From assembly GCA_021733835.1 (NCBI GenBank), contig JAIPKD010000018.1, positions 1 to 45,975 on the forward strand: a stretch of DNA of 45,975 bases. The letters are read 5' to 3'. Position 1 is the first letter of the stretch. Each line of letters opens with the position of its first letter. Positions 1-8,687 of this stretch are shown in pieces. The position numbers and the translations under genes were made by a program. The notes under the pieces are model-generated. The model was not told the DNA's origin and made no database searches. It saw only the letters and a program-made list of their open reading frames with translations. Source of the stretch: Verrucomicrobiota bacterium. Its GTDB lineage: Bacteria; Verrucomicrobiota; Verrucomicrobiia; Limisphaerales; JAIPKD01.

Positions 1-303
1 CAAGGCAGGATGGACGGGTGCGCCGTCGCTGCCACTTAGGCGGTCGCAGGTAGTCATCTGTGCGCTTGGGGCCGTATGCTAACAACGAAGCCAGAAGCAA
101 GTAGGAATATGAAGCCACCAGGAAGGCAAACGTGACTTTTCTCCTTGTCCACCTTAAGCAGTTGTTACCATTCTATCGAAGTCGGCCATAATGAGAATTG
201 CTGGTGTTTTGGGGAATAATGTTTGCGAATTTGCGAAAGGCGGTTAATTTTCTGAGGCGTTTGTATTTCGGGATAATTATAAAAATATAGATAGAGATAG
301 GTT
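1..303. other. Gene-free leading stretch
   Basis: I find no convincing coding region or RNA gene here. The last 60 bases before the resB start are AT-rich and could hold its promoter, but I see no clear -35/-10 pair. Confidence 0.5.
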
Positions 304-2148
304 GTGACTCAGTCGTTTTCAAAGCAGTTTTTCCGGACGTTCGGCTCGCTTAAATTCGCCGTAGTGCTGCTCACGCTACTGGCGATTATCCTCGGGTTGA
401 CCACGATTTACGAATCAATGACATCGACCGCGCTTGCCCAGAGGTATGTTTATCAGAGCGGATGGTTCCTAGCGTTGCTTGGGTTGCTGGGCCTGAACGT
501 CTTTTGTTCCATGATGACACGATTTCCTTGGAAGAGGTATCATGCAGGTTTTGTTGTAACGCATATCGGCATAATCATTTTACTCCTGGGTTCGATTATC
601 GGGCTTTTATTCGGTGTCGAGGGGACAGTGACGCTGGCCGAGAACGGACGCGAGGTTTCGGCGATTCGATTGAACCGCGAGGCGGTATACCTTGGTGCCG
701 CTGATGGCGGACACGAGGTGCAGTTACCTGTCGAAATGAACGGGCATTTCCCGCGGAATTTGGGAATTAACTCCGAATACTTCGGTGGACTTCAGGCGCG
801 GGTATTGAACGTTTTTTCAAATACGACCACAAGAACCGTTGTCGAGGAAGGTGGTGACGCCGAGGGGCCCGCCGTGCATTTCGTGTTTGATCGGTGGATT
901 GAAGGTCACGAATCGCATCCGATTAATTATTCCGGGTGGCTGGCGCCCGGAGACTCGGAACGGAATAATACGTTCGGCGGCTCGGTCCTGTTCAAGATAG
1001 AGCGTGTTCAATCCGATACGACTCTGGCCGAACGCATGAAACCACCGGTCGAACCGGAAGCAGGGTCTCGCGGTGTGGTGCGGTTCCAGTTTAATGATAC
1101 GACTTTCTCGGTGCCTGTGGATGAGTATATCGGGAAGGAATTTAACGCGCCGGACAGCGATGTCACGGTGCTCCTGAAAGAGTACTTTGCGGATTTCAGA
1201 GTTGACTCCAAAAGCGGTCAGCCTATTTCTGCGTCGGACGCCCCGAATAATCCTGCGATCCTCTTCGAGCTGAACGCGCCATCGGGCACGGCTAACGGTT
1301 TCGTGTTCGCTAATTTCCCGGGGATGAACATTATTCGAAGCGAAGATATTCCGCAATCCGCCGTACAGGCGCGATACATGTTCCGTCGTAACGGCGATGC
1401 GGCCGCAAGCAACGCAGTCGCAAGCAACGCAGTCGCCAGCAGCGGTCACGATGTTATTACATTCCTTATCGGCCCCAATGACGAGGTCTACTATGTCGCC
1501 GAGTCCAAGAACGCGGACTTCCAGGCGGGGCGCGCGCCGGTAGGCGAGGCGTTTGAGCTGGACTGGAGCGGACGCGCGGAGGTTGTGGTGGATGAAATTA
1601 TCGGTAATCCGCGCTTCTCGAAACAGGTGGTACCCACGCCGCTTGAACCGGGCTCGAGGTTTTCGTTTCCGGCGGTCGAGCTTGAGATTTCCAAAGACGG
1701 CGACACTGTTTCCCGGTTGCTGCGGTGGGGAGCCCCCGGTGTATTCGAAGTCGGCGGCGAGGCGTTCAGCGCAAGATACGGGTATGCCGAGAAGCCGCTT
1801 GGGTTTTCGGTCAAGCTCCTAGAATTCTCATCGCCCAAGTATGCCGGTACGGATATGCCCGCGGCCTTCGAGAGTAATGTAAGGCTCGAAGACCCCGAGT
1901 CCGGGCTTGTCATGGAAAGGAAGATTTGGATGAATAATCCGCTCACATATCGCGGCTACAAGCTCTCGCAATCCGGGTATGAAGAAGGCACGGGCGGGCG
2001 TCCGGATAAATCGATCATCCAAGTAATGCGTGATCCGGGATACCCGTTGAAACTGACCGGCTCGATCTTTATCGTTATTGGGATTTTGACGGTGTTTTAT
2101 ATCAAACCGTTTTCCAGTTTGAAGATGCCGCGGGGCGAACGCCGCTAA
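304..2148 (+). CDS. resB: Cytochrome c biogenesis protein ResB
   Basis: ResB-like component of System II cytochrome c maturation. With CcsA it carries haem across the membrane and helps attach it to apocytochromes on the outer face. At 614 aa the layout is typical: three N-terminal membrane segments (about residues 16-36, 52-70 and 80-104), a large outer domain, and a final membrane segment near residues 585-604. The GTG start is chosen because the next in-frame ATG (418) would remove the first membrane helix; the ribosome site before it is weak (AGATAGG, 2 bases away). A short Ala/Ser/Asn/Val tandem repeat lies near residues 368-379. ccsA follows 97 bases downstream in the same direction, which supports the assignment. 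Family membership is clear. Partner cytochromes are not in the window. Confidence 0.88.
   Translation: MTQSFSKQFFRTFGSLKFAVVLLTLLAIILGLTTIYESMTSTALAQRYVYQSGWFLALLGLLGLNVFCSMMTRFPWKRYHAGFVVTHIGIIILLLGSIIGLLFGVEGTVTLAENGREVSAIRLNREAVYLGAADGGHEVQLPVEMNGHFPRNLGINSEYFGGLQARVLNVFSNTTTRTVVEEGGDAEGPAVHFVFDRWIEGHESHPINYSGWLAPGDSERNNTFGGSVLFKIERVQSDTTLAERMKPPVEPEAGSRGVVRFQFNDTTFSVPVDEYIGKEFNAPDSDVTVLLKEYFADFRVDSKSGQPISASDAPNNPAILFELNAPSGTANGFVFANFPGMNIIRSEDIPQSAVQARYMFRRNGDAAASNAVASNAVASSGHDVITFLIGPNDEVYYVAESKNADFQAGRAPVGEAFELDWSGRAEVVVDEIIGNPRFSKQVVPTPLEPGSRFSFPAVELEISKDGDTVSRLLRWGAPGVFEVGGEAFSARYGYAEKPLGFSVKLLEFSSPKYAGTDMPAAFESNVRLEDPESGLVMERKIWMNNPLTYRGYKLSQSGYEEGTGGRPDKSIIQVMRDPGYPLKLTGSIFIVIGILTVFYIKPFSSLKMPRGERR
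1405..1440 (+). repeat. 15-bp in-frame tandem repeat in resB
   Basis: Two exact copies of GCAAGCAACGCAGTC (1405-1419 and 1420-1434) are followed by a partial third. They encode ASNAV repeats in the outer domain of ResB. The in-frame unit could change length by slippage without breaking the gene. Confidence 0.8.
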
Positions 2149-2245
2149 CATGCGCGAGCGGCTTCCGAAGTCGTCGGTTATATCCGTTTTGCGCAATAAT
2201 GACCGGGCATGATGAATAACGTAGAAGTCAATATATATTATAAGT

Positions 2246-3898
2246 ATGAATAGAGTTCTTCAGATTCTAATGGTATTAGCGTCCATCGTCAGCGTGGATG
2301 CCGCCGGTATCGATGTTACGCCCTTGAATTCCGTCGCCGTCCTCGAGGGTGGAAGGGTGAAGCCATTTCAGACTTTTGCGCGCGAGAGCTTGCGGAAGGT
2401 TACCGGACGCGCGTCTTGGGAAAAGAGCGAAGAAGAAAAGGTACCCGCCGTGCGTGTGCTCGCCGAGATGATGTTCGGTGATACACAATGGTCCTCGGCG
2501 CAAATTATTCTCTGTAATTATCGTCCGCTCAAGGCGCGTATGGGGCTGCCTGTCGAGCAAAAGTTTTTTGCCTACTCGGAACTGAGCGGGAATGCCGAGT
2601 TAAGACGGATTATCAGTCGTGTCGCTGCGCGGAGTGACTCGGATAACATGGAATTGGACGAGATGGAATCCGAGGCGGTGAAGTTATACGAACGGCTGAA
2701 TTTCTTTTCGGCGCTGGCAGGCGGTGAAAAGATTAAGCTCATCCCGCCGCCTGAGAATGGTGGGAAGCCGTGGTTGAGGCCTTCCGAGGCCGAGGCGTAT
2801 TATCCGGAGCGCGCCGATGCGATTGCCGCCGCATACGCGGCGATAGACAGCGCGTACGATGCCGGGGATTCGGCACGGTTTGCCGGCGCAGTGGAAGAGT
2901 TTAAAACCCTGATGCGCGAGCTTAGTCCACGGATTTACCCGGACGCGTCCATAATCTGGCTCGAGCTTACGTATAACACGATGCACCCGTTCAGGTGGGC
3001 GTGGATACTGTTGTTGTTGTCATTCCTGATGATATTGATGTACGCGAAGGAGGGCGGACTCCGGCGGAAGCTTTACGTGCCGGCGATCATTTTGTTTTTG
3101 TTGTCGCTGGTCTTGCAGATTGTCGGATTCATCCTGAGGAGTATGATATCGGGGCGCGCGCCGGTGACGAATATGTACGAGGTGGTGGTATGCATGGCCT
3201 TCGGCGCTGTACTTTTTGGATTAATATTTGAGCTCAAGTATCGGAACCGTTACTTCGCCTTGGCGGCGTCGGCGGTCGGTGTATTGGCGCTGGTATTGGC
3301 GGATAACCTTCCGGCTGTGCTCGATCCGGGGATCAAGCCGTTGGTTCCGGTGCTGCGTTCTAATTTCTGGCTTACGCTCCACGTAGTGACCATCACGCTC
3401 GGGTATGCCGCCTTTATGCTGGCCTTGAGCATAGGGCATATCGTACTCGGTTGGTGCATGTTCAAGCCGGACGATGGGAAGATGATAGACCGTCTGACAC
3501 TGTTCAATTATCAATCGATGCAGGTAGGTCTCCTATTCCTTACGGCCGGCACGATTCTGGGCGGTGTATGGGCGAATTATGCCTGGGGCAGGTTCTGGGG
3601 ATGGGACCCTAAGGAAACGTGGTCGCTGATAGCAATTCTTTGTTACCTGGTGGTTATGCATGGACGGCATACGGGGTGGATGCGTGATTTCTCGCTGAAC
3701 GTTGCCTCGATACTCTGTTTTCAAGCGATAATCATGGCGGCTTACGGTGTAAACTATGTGCTGGGCAAGGGTCTGCACAGCTATGGATTCGGTACGGGCG
3801 GCCAGGGTGCGGTGGCCGGGTATGTCGTGTTCGAATTCCTTTTTGTAGTAGCCGCCGTATGGAGGTATAAGCGTGTTAATGCCAAGGTTGCCGCTTAA
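2246..3898 (+). CDS. ccsA: Cytochrome c biogenesis protein CcsA (haem-handling, WWD domain)
   Basis: CcsA/CcsB-type haem exporter of System II cytochrome c maturation. The hallmark tryptophan-rich WWD motif, WGWDPKETW, is at residues 451-459, in a C-terminal half with about eight membrane segments. His residues in neighbouring helices (for example the LTLHVV and VMHGRHTG segments) are placed as expected for haem ligands. The N-terminal 240 residues start with a signal-like hydrophobic stretch, followed by a soluble region and a further membrane helix. This makes the protein, at 550 aa, longer than minimal CcsA proteins of about 300 aa. It lies directly downstream of resB, as in many System II operons. 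No clear Shine-Dalgarno precedes the ATG; the upstream bases are AT-rich. Confidence 0.9.
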   Translation: MNRVLQILMVLASIVSVDAAGIDVTPLNSVAVLEGGRVKPFQTFARESLRKVTGRASWEKSEEEKVPAVRVLAEMMFGDTQWSSAQIILCNYRPLKARMGLPVEQKFFAYSELSGNAELRRIISRVAARSDSDNMELDEMESEAVKLYERLNFFSALAGGEKIKLIPPPENGGKPWLRPSEAEAYYPERADAIAAAYAAIDSAYDAGDSARFAGAVEEFKTLMRELSPRIYPDASIIWLELTYNTMHPFRWAWILLLLSFLMILMYAKEGGLRRKLYVPAIILFLLSLVLQIVGFILRSMISGRAPVTNMYEVVVCMAFGAVLFGLIFELKYRNRYFALAASAVGVLALVLADNLPAVLDPGIKPLVPVLRSNFWLTLHVVTITLGYAAFMLALSIGHIVLGWCMFKPDDGKMIDRLTLFNYQSMQVGLLFLTAGTILGGVWANYAWGRFWGWDPKETWSLIAILCYLVVMHGRHTGWMRDFSLNVASILCFQAIIMAAYGVNYVLGKGLHSYGFGTGGQGAVAGYVVFEFLFVVAAVWRYKRVNAKVAA

Positions 3899-3997
3899 TC
3901 AGGAAAGTGCCGGTATCCAGCGAGGCCCGAAATGTTGGACGACCGCATACGTCCGGGAGCGGTGTTCCCGGCTGATTCCATCGATCCTCTGTGGTGG

Positions 3998-4026
3998 TTG
4001 ACACATAGAAAACGCAAAAAAATATT
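3998..4026 (+). promoter_or_regulatory. Putative sigma-70 promoter for rpmI
   Basis: A perfect TTGACA at 3998-4003 is followed, after exactly 17 bases, by AATATT (4/6 to consensus) at 4021-4026. It faces rpmI and lies upstream of a long leader. Confidence 0.5.
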
Positions 4027-4031
4027 TGCGT
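4012..4031. promoter_or_regulatory. Palindrome overlapping the rpmI promoter -10
   Basis: ACGCAAA (4012-4018), six bases, then TTTGCGT (4025-4031): a perfect 7-bp inverted repeat covering the proposed -10 hexamer. Its position suits a repressor operator. That role is inference. Confidence 0.4.
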
Positions 4032-4296
4032 AAATCCGGTTCAGGCGTTCTTATATTATAGTGAATGTATGGGGCGGCGGGTTTTGAAGACGGTTTTCGC
4101 CCTCTGGGTGGTAAAGTGCCTTGGGTAATCACCGGGTTTTCGAGGGAATTAGACCATTTCGGTGAGCGGAAAATGCCGTCGGACTACCGGCGTTTGTTTA
4201 GACGATTTTGAAGAAAGCGCGGAAGCGGTTAAATTCGGCTTGAATTGTTGACCGATAACGTTTAGATTTTGCGCTCTTTGTAGAAGAAAGTGGATT

Positions 4297-4503
4297 ATGC
4301 AACAAGGAATTAAACCAAAGACCCGCAAAGCAGTAGCAAAGCGGTTCAGGATAACGGCTAAGGGTAAGTTCAAGCACGCTCATACAGGGAAGAGACATCT
4401 TCTTTCCTGCAAGAGCCCGAAGCGCCGTCGGCGGCTGAGACAACAGGTTTTGGTCGGCCCGACCGACATCGCGCGAATCAAGAAGAACTTGCCTTACAGC
4501 TAG
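4297..4503 (+). CDS. rpmI: 50S ribosomal protein L35
   Basis: Small, very basic protein of 68 aa, within the usual size of L35. It has the family's KPKTRKA..KRF start and the HLL..K.kRRRRLR centre, ending with the IKKNLPY tail. A purine-rich site (AGAAAGTGG) precedes the ATG. rplT follows 45 bases downstream, the universal L35-L20 pairing. It is probably co-regulated with L20. Confidence 0.95.
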   Translation: MQQGIKPKTRKAVAKRFRITAKGKFKHAHTGKRHLLSCKSPKRRRRLRQQVLVGPTDIARIKKNLPYS

Positions 4504-4548
4504 GGACGATTAATCGCTTAGTAATTGAGAATTTTTTTAGGATAGATT

Positions 4549-4920
4549 ATGCGTGTAACAAATTCACCTGCATCAAGAAAGCGGCGTAAGCGAGTTTTAA
4601 ACGCGGCAAAGGGTTACAGGGCCCGCAGGTCCAAGCTTTACAGGTACGCAACCGAGGCGGTCGACCACGGCAGGCAATACGCCTATCGTGACAGGCGCAA
4701 CAAAAAACGCGATTTCCGTGCGCTCTGGCAGATACGGATAAACGCGGCTGCGCGCGCGGCCGGCTTGACTTACAGCAGGTTCATGGAAGGACTCAAGGCG
4801 GCGAAAGTCGAGTTGAACCGCAAGACCATCGCTGATATTGCGGCTACCGACGAAGCCGCTTTTCAGGAGCTTGTAAAAACGGCCCAGGACGCCCTGAGCG
4901 CCAAGTCCGGTAAGGCCTGA
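4549..4920 (+). CDS. rplT: 50S ribosomal protein L20
   Basis: L20 binds 23S rRNA early in large-subunit assembly. The 123-aa basic protein has the expected [14 protein letters not shown] start and the extended basic N-terminal arm, followed by the globular [10 protein letters not shown] and [10 protein letters not shown] parts. An AGGA site lies before the ATG. In several bacteria L20 represses its own operon by binding a leader RNA; the long leader before rpmI leaves room for this, but I cannot show it. Confidence 0.96.
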   Translation: MRVTNSPASRKRRKRVLNAAKGYRARRSKLYRYATEAVDHGRQYAYRDRRNKKRDFRALWQIRINAAARAAGLTYSRFMEGLKAAKVELNRKTIADIAATDEAAFQELVKTAQDALSAKSGKA

Positions 4921-4990
4921 CGCTTGTGTTGACGGCAATCCGCAGGCTCGGACTCGGATTTTTATCGAAGGATAATTTCATATTCAACCC

Positions 4991-5015
4991 GGCGTCCTGA
5001 GCGGCGCCTTTTTTT
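4991..5015 (+). terminator. Intrinsic terminator-like hairpin abutting the pheS start codon
   Basis: GGCGTC (4991-4996), loop CTGAGC, GGCGCC (5003-5008) gives a six-pair GC-rich stem (one G-U). Seven T residues (5009-5015) follow immediately, and the next base is the A of the pheS ATG. It could end rpmI-rplT transcription or act as an attenuator for pheST. It leaves pheS with no Shine-Dalgarno. Confidence 0.6.
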
Positions 5016-6032
5016 ATGCCTTCTATATTGGATCAGATTGAGCCGTTGGAAAGGGCGGCCCTCGACGAGTTCAACGCAGCGACCGGCCTTATTGAACTGG
5101 ATAAGGCAAGAGCGAAGTACCTTGGTTCGAACGGCGCCATCACTTCACTGCTTAAACAGCTCGGCGGCCTGCCGAAAGAAGAAAAACCCGCCGCAGGTAA
5201 GCGCTTGAACGAGGCGAAGTCAAGAGTCGAAGCGCTGTATTCGGAACGTCGCGAGGAGCTGGAACTCAAGGCCGCGTTGCCTGATGAACCGACGGATTTT
5301 ACTCTGCCGGGTCGACGTCGGACCCTCGGCAAGTTGCATCCGCTTACACAAGTGACCGATGACATAGTCCGGAGCTTCCGAAAACTCGGTTTTGCCGTGG
5401 CTGACGGACCGGAGGTCGAGGATGAATACCATTGCTTCGACGCCCTGAACACACCTGCCGATCATCCGGCCAGGGACATTCAAGACACCTTCTTTATAGA
5501 CGACGGTTCCGTGGGCGCGCCGCTTCTCCTGCGGACGCATACCTCTTCGGTGCAGATTCGTGTCATGCAGTCGCAACCGCCGCCCGTGCGTATCATCGTA
5601 CCGGGCAGGGTCTATCGTCGGGATACCTCCGATGCGACACATAATCCGACATTCCACCAGATCGAAGGACTGTACGTGGATAAAGACGTCACTGTCGGCG
5701 ACTTGATGGGTACCGTGGAATTCGTGTTCCGCGAGATGCTGGGCGAGGATGTAAAGCTCCGGTTCCGGCCGCATTATTTTTCATATACCGAGCCGAGTTT
5801 CGAGATAGACTTTTCGAGCGCGCTTGTGCGAAAGATGGGCAAGGATTGGTTGGAGATAGCCGGATGCGGGATGGTACACCCGCAGGTGTTCGAAAACGTC
5901 GGCTACGATCCGGAGGTTTGGAGCGGCTGGGCGTTCGGATTCGGCATCGAGCGAATCGCCATGATCCGTTATGGAATCAACGATATCCGGCTATTCTACG
6001 AAAACGATATCAGGTTTCTCGAACAATTCTAG
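5016..6032 (+). CDS. pheS: Phenylalanine--tRNA ligase, alpha subunit
   Basis: Catalytic subunit of the alpha2-beta2 PheRS, which charges tRNA-Phe. At 338 aa it is normal length. Visible are the N-terminal coiled-coil arm (residues 1-85), class II motif 2 (PGRVYRRD, with FHQIEG shortly after) and the C-terminal motif 3 (FGFGIERIAMIRYG). An in-frame stop at 4998-5000 excludes any upstream start, so the ATG at 5016 is secure. Unusually, the ATG directly follows a hairpin and T-run with no ribosome-binding site. pheT lies 132 bases downstream. Confidence 0.96.
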   Translation: MPSILDQIEPLERAALDEFNAATGLIELDKARAKYLGSNGAITSLLKQLGGLPKEEKPAAGKRLNEAKSRVEALYSERREELELKAALPDEPTDFTLPGRRRTLGKLHPLTQVTDDIVRSFRKLGFAVADGPEVEDEYHCFDALNTPADHPARDIQDTFFIDDGSVGAPLLLRTHTSSVQIRVMQSQPPPVRIIVPGRVYRRDTSDATHNPTFHQIEGLYVDKDVTVGDLMGTVEFVFREMLGEDVKLRFRPHYFSYTEPSFEIDFSSALVRKMGKDWLEIAGCGMVHPQVFENVGYDPEVWSGWAFGFGIERIAMIRYGINDIRLFYENDIRFLEQF

Positions 6033-6093
6033 ACCGAACAGGACAGACGGTGGAAAGAGCGGTTTGCTTAATGACAGGGCTTGGACTTTAACG

Positions 6094-6145
6094 GCCTCTG
6101 AGAATACATCGCCTCGCCCGATAATAAACCGGCGCCGCCAGAGGC
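6094..6145 (+). promoter_or_regulatory. Inverted repeat in the pheS-pheT spacer
   Basis: GCCTCTG (6094-6100) and CAGAGGC (6139-6145) are perfectly complementary across 38 bases and end 19 bases before the pheT ATG. They could form an RNA stem influencing pheT translation. Function is unproven. Confidence 0.3.
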
Positions 6146-6164
6146 AACACAAAAGACCGATGTC

Positions 6165-8627
6165 ATGAAAATTACCTTTAATTGGCTTAAACAATACGTC
6201 GATTTCGATTGGTCTCCCGAACAGCTTGCAGAGCGTCTCACCATGCTGGGGCTGGAAGTCGAGGACGTCGAACAAGTGGGCGGTAACTACGAAAATATCG
6301 TCGTCGCCCAGGTGCTGACAAAAGATGAGCATCCGAATGCGGATAAGCTGTTGCTGTGTAAAGTAGACGACGGCCGCGGCGAGCGGCAGATCGTCTGCGG
6401 CGCGACTAATTTTAAGTCCGGCGATAAGGTGGCGCTGGCGTTGCCTGGGTGTACGTTTGAAACCGGCGCAGGTTCACCGCCGTTCAAGATCAAGGTGGCC
6501 AAAATTCGCGGTGTCGAGTCACACGGGATGATGTGCTCCGGCAAGGAACTGGGGCTCAGCGAAGACGCGAGTGGTCTGATGATCCTTCCTGAAGACGCGC
6601 CGGTGGGACGTGATTTCTCGGAGTACCTCGGTCCCGAGCGAAACGACGTGGTTTACGATCTAGAGATAACGCCCAACCGTCCGGACTTGAACAGCGTAAT
6701 AGGTATTGCGCGTGAGGTCAGCGCCTTGACGGGGAACCCGCTCAAGATTCCGGAGGTCAACCTACCCGCAATGCATAGTCCGTCATCGACGAAGGTCGAA
6801 GAGCTGGTGGATGTGGAATTGGACGACACCGAGTTATGCCCCCGGTATACGGCGCGGGTGATTAAGGGAGTGAAGATCGGGCCGAGCCCGGAGTGGCTGC
6901 GCACGCGGCTGGAACGTGTGGGAATCCGCAGCATTAATAACGTGGTCGATGTAACTAATTTCGTCCTGTTCGAAACGGGGCATCCACTTCATGCATTCGA
7001 CTATAATCTCCTGGATAACGCCGGTAATGCCGCGCCGACTATAGTGGTCAGGCGCGCCGGTGACGGCGAATCGTTCACCACACTGGACGAGCAGGAGCAT
7101 CGGCTTACATCCGACATGCTCCTGATAGCCGATGAAGAAAAGGCGGTCGCGCTCGCCGGGATAATGGGCGGCATGAATTCCGAGATCAATGAGCAGACGA
7201 CGGATGTCCTGATCGAGAGCGCGTACTTCAAGCCGCAGAACATTCGCGCCACTTCCAAGGCCCTCGGCGTAAGCTCAGAGTCGTCGTACCGCTTCGAGCG
7301 CGGGGCGGATATAGGAATTTGCGACTACGCAAGCCGTCGCGCTGCACAGCTCATTCTTGGTACCGCGGGAGGCATGTTGGCGGAGGGCCTTGTGGATGCG
7401 TACCCGGTGAAGCATGAACCTCACGAGATCGTACTGCGCCATGAGCGGTCGGATCGCCTCCTCGGCGTTCGAATACCCCCGAAAGACCAGGTTGATTACA
7501 TGGAAAGTCTGGGGCTCGAGGTCGCGGATTCGTCGATCCAGGGCGATGATCCAACCGCCGAGCCCGCCGCCACTTCGTTTAGGATACCGTCGTTCAGGGT
7601 AGACCTGAAACGCGAGGCCGATTTAATCGAAGAGGTCTGCCGCATGTACGGCGTTGACCGTATCCCCTCTACACCGCCGCGAGGCGCAATCGGGACGAAT
7701 CCGTTCGATGATGTCTATGACCTGATAGCGACGGTGCGGCGAATCCTCACTGAACTCGGCCTGTTTGAAGCGCAGGGGCAGACATTGATCTCCGGCGACC
7801 ATGCATACGCGCACACTGAAAAAGTAACGCCGCTCCGGAATCCGCTGAGCAGTGAAATGGACATCCTGCGTCCGAGTCTGTTGCCGGGCTTGATCGATGC
7901 GCTTCGACATAACGCGGCGCACCAGGTGTTTGACGTTGCGCTTTTCGAAATCGGGAAGGCATTTTCCATGATTAACGGGAAACTCGCAGAGCGTAGATGC
8001 CTTGCCATTGCAATTACCGGCGCACGATACCGTCCGTTTTGGAAGAATGGACAGGACACGGAGGTAGTGGATATTTATGATTTAAAGGGTATTATTGAAG
8101 AGTTCCTCGATCAGTTCGGTATCCGCGGTGTGCGGTTTGCGAAATGCGCTGAGGAATCGTTGCCGTTTATCGAGTCGGCCGAGTTGAGCCTAGGCAAGAA
8201 CGCTCTCGGCCGTATGGGAATGGTTTCCCCCGTGATTTCACGGAAAAATGATATCAAGCATCCCGTGTTTATGGCCGAGTTCGATCTCGAGGGCCTCATG
8301 CCGTTTAGGAATCCCGTTCGTTCGTTCAAGCCGCTGCCGGCGTTTCCGGCGATCAGACGTGACGTCGCGATGGTGGTGCCGGAATCCGTAACACACGATA
8401 TGGTGCTGGCGGTTGCGAAGAAAGCCGCGCCGGCGAACCTCAAGGGTATCGAGCTCTTCGACGTCTTCCGCGGTAAGCATATTCCGGAAGGCTCCAAGAG
8501 CCTTGCTTATGCGTTTACGTACCGTCATGCCGAGCGTACGCTCAAGGACGAGGAGGTTAACACCGAACACGCAAAGCTGGTGCAGGCATTCAAGGAACGG
8601 TTGGACGCCGCTATACGGGAGCAGTAA
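6165..8627 (+). CDS. pheT: Phenylalanine--tRNA ligase, beta subunit
   Basis: Beta subunit of PheRS, carrying tRNA recognition and editing. At 820 aa it is full length. The domains run in the standard order: tRNA-binding OB domain (about residues 40-150; VAQVLTKDEHPNADKL), B3/B4 editing domain (about 215-385), B5 domain (about 405-480), the catalytic-like core, and an FDX-ACB anticodon-binding domain at the end (about 725-818; AFPAIRRDVAMVVPE). The start MKITFNWLKQYVDFD is typical. Transcription from upstream through pheS is likely. Confidence 0.96.
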   Translation: MKITFNWLKQYVDFDWSPEQLAERLTMLGLEVEDVEQVGGNYENIVVAQVLTKDEHPNADKLLLCKVDDGRGERQIVCGATNFKSGDKVALALPGCTFETGAGSPPFKIKVAKIRGVESHGMMCSGKELGLSEDASGLMILPEDAPVGRDFSEYLGPERNDVVYDLEITPNRPDLNSVIGIAREVSALTGNPLKIPEVNLPAMHSPSSTKVEELVDVELDDTELCPRYTARVIKGVKIGPSPEWLRTRLERVGIRSINNVVDVTNFVLFETGHPLHAFDYNLLDNAGNAAPTIVVRRAGDGESFTTLDEQEHRLTSDMLLIADEEKAVALAGIMGGMNSEINEQTTDVLIESAYFKPQNIRATSKALGVSSESSYRFERGADIGICDYASRRAAQLILGTAGGMLAEGLVDAYPVKHEPHEIVLRHERSDRLLGVRIPPKDQVDYMESLGLEVADSSIQGDDPTAEPAATSFRIPSFRVDLKREADLIEEVCRMYGVDRIPSTPPRGAIGTNPFDDVYDLIATVRRILTELGLFEAQGQTLISGDHAYAHTEKVTPLRNPLSSEMDILRPSLLPGLIDALRHNAAHQVFDVALFEIGKAFSMINGKLAERRCLAIAITGARYRPFWKNGQDTEVVDIYDLKGIIEEFLDQFGIRGVRFAKCAEESLPFIESAELSLGKNALGRMGMVSPVISRKNDIKHPVFMAEFDLEGLMPFRNPVRSFKPLPAFPAIRRDVAMVVPESVTHDMVLAVAKKAAPANLKGIELFDVFRGKHIPEGSKSLAYAFTYRHAERTLKDEEVNTEHAKLVQAFKERLDAAIREQ

Positions 8628-8651
8628 TAATTGTGGAATACCGGTGATGAA

Positions 8652-8679
8652 CGGATCGGTTGATCCGCCGCGCCGGCGG
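8652..8679. terminator. Two overlapping hairpins between convergent pheT and bioF
   Basis: CGGATC-GGTT-GATCCG (8652-8667) and CCGCCG-CGC-CGGCGG (8665-8679) are perfect 6-bp stems sharing three bases, so only one can form at a time. They lie in the 60-base gap between convergent genes, where a bidirectional terminator is expected. No T-run follows, so intrinsic termination is uncertain. Confidence 0.4.
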
Positions 8680-8687
8680 GCGTGAAA

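Larger units (their letters stand above)
3899..4296. other. Intergenic leader of the rpmI-rplT-pheST cluster
   Basis: About 400 bases with no supported gene. infC, which often precedes rpmI, is absent. The stretch contains a promoter-like pair and a perfect palindrome (listed separately), followed by roughly 265 bases that would be a long untranslated leader. Such leaders often carry autoregulatory structure for L20, but I could not fold this one. Confidence 0.5.

Noticed and set aside
817-1449. Long minus-strand frame within resB
   Set aside because: Antisense shadow of a clearly coding gene, with Arg/His-rich composition and no recognisable domain.
4052-4060. TATATTATA as the rpmI -10 box
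   Set aside because: No -35 hexamer is found at suitable spacing; the TTGACA at 3998 pairs better with AATATT at 4021.
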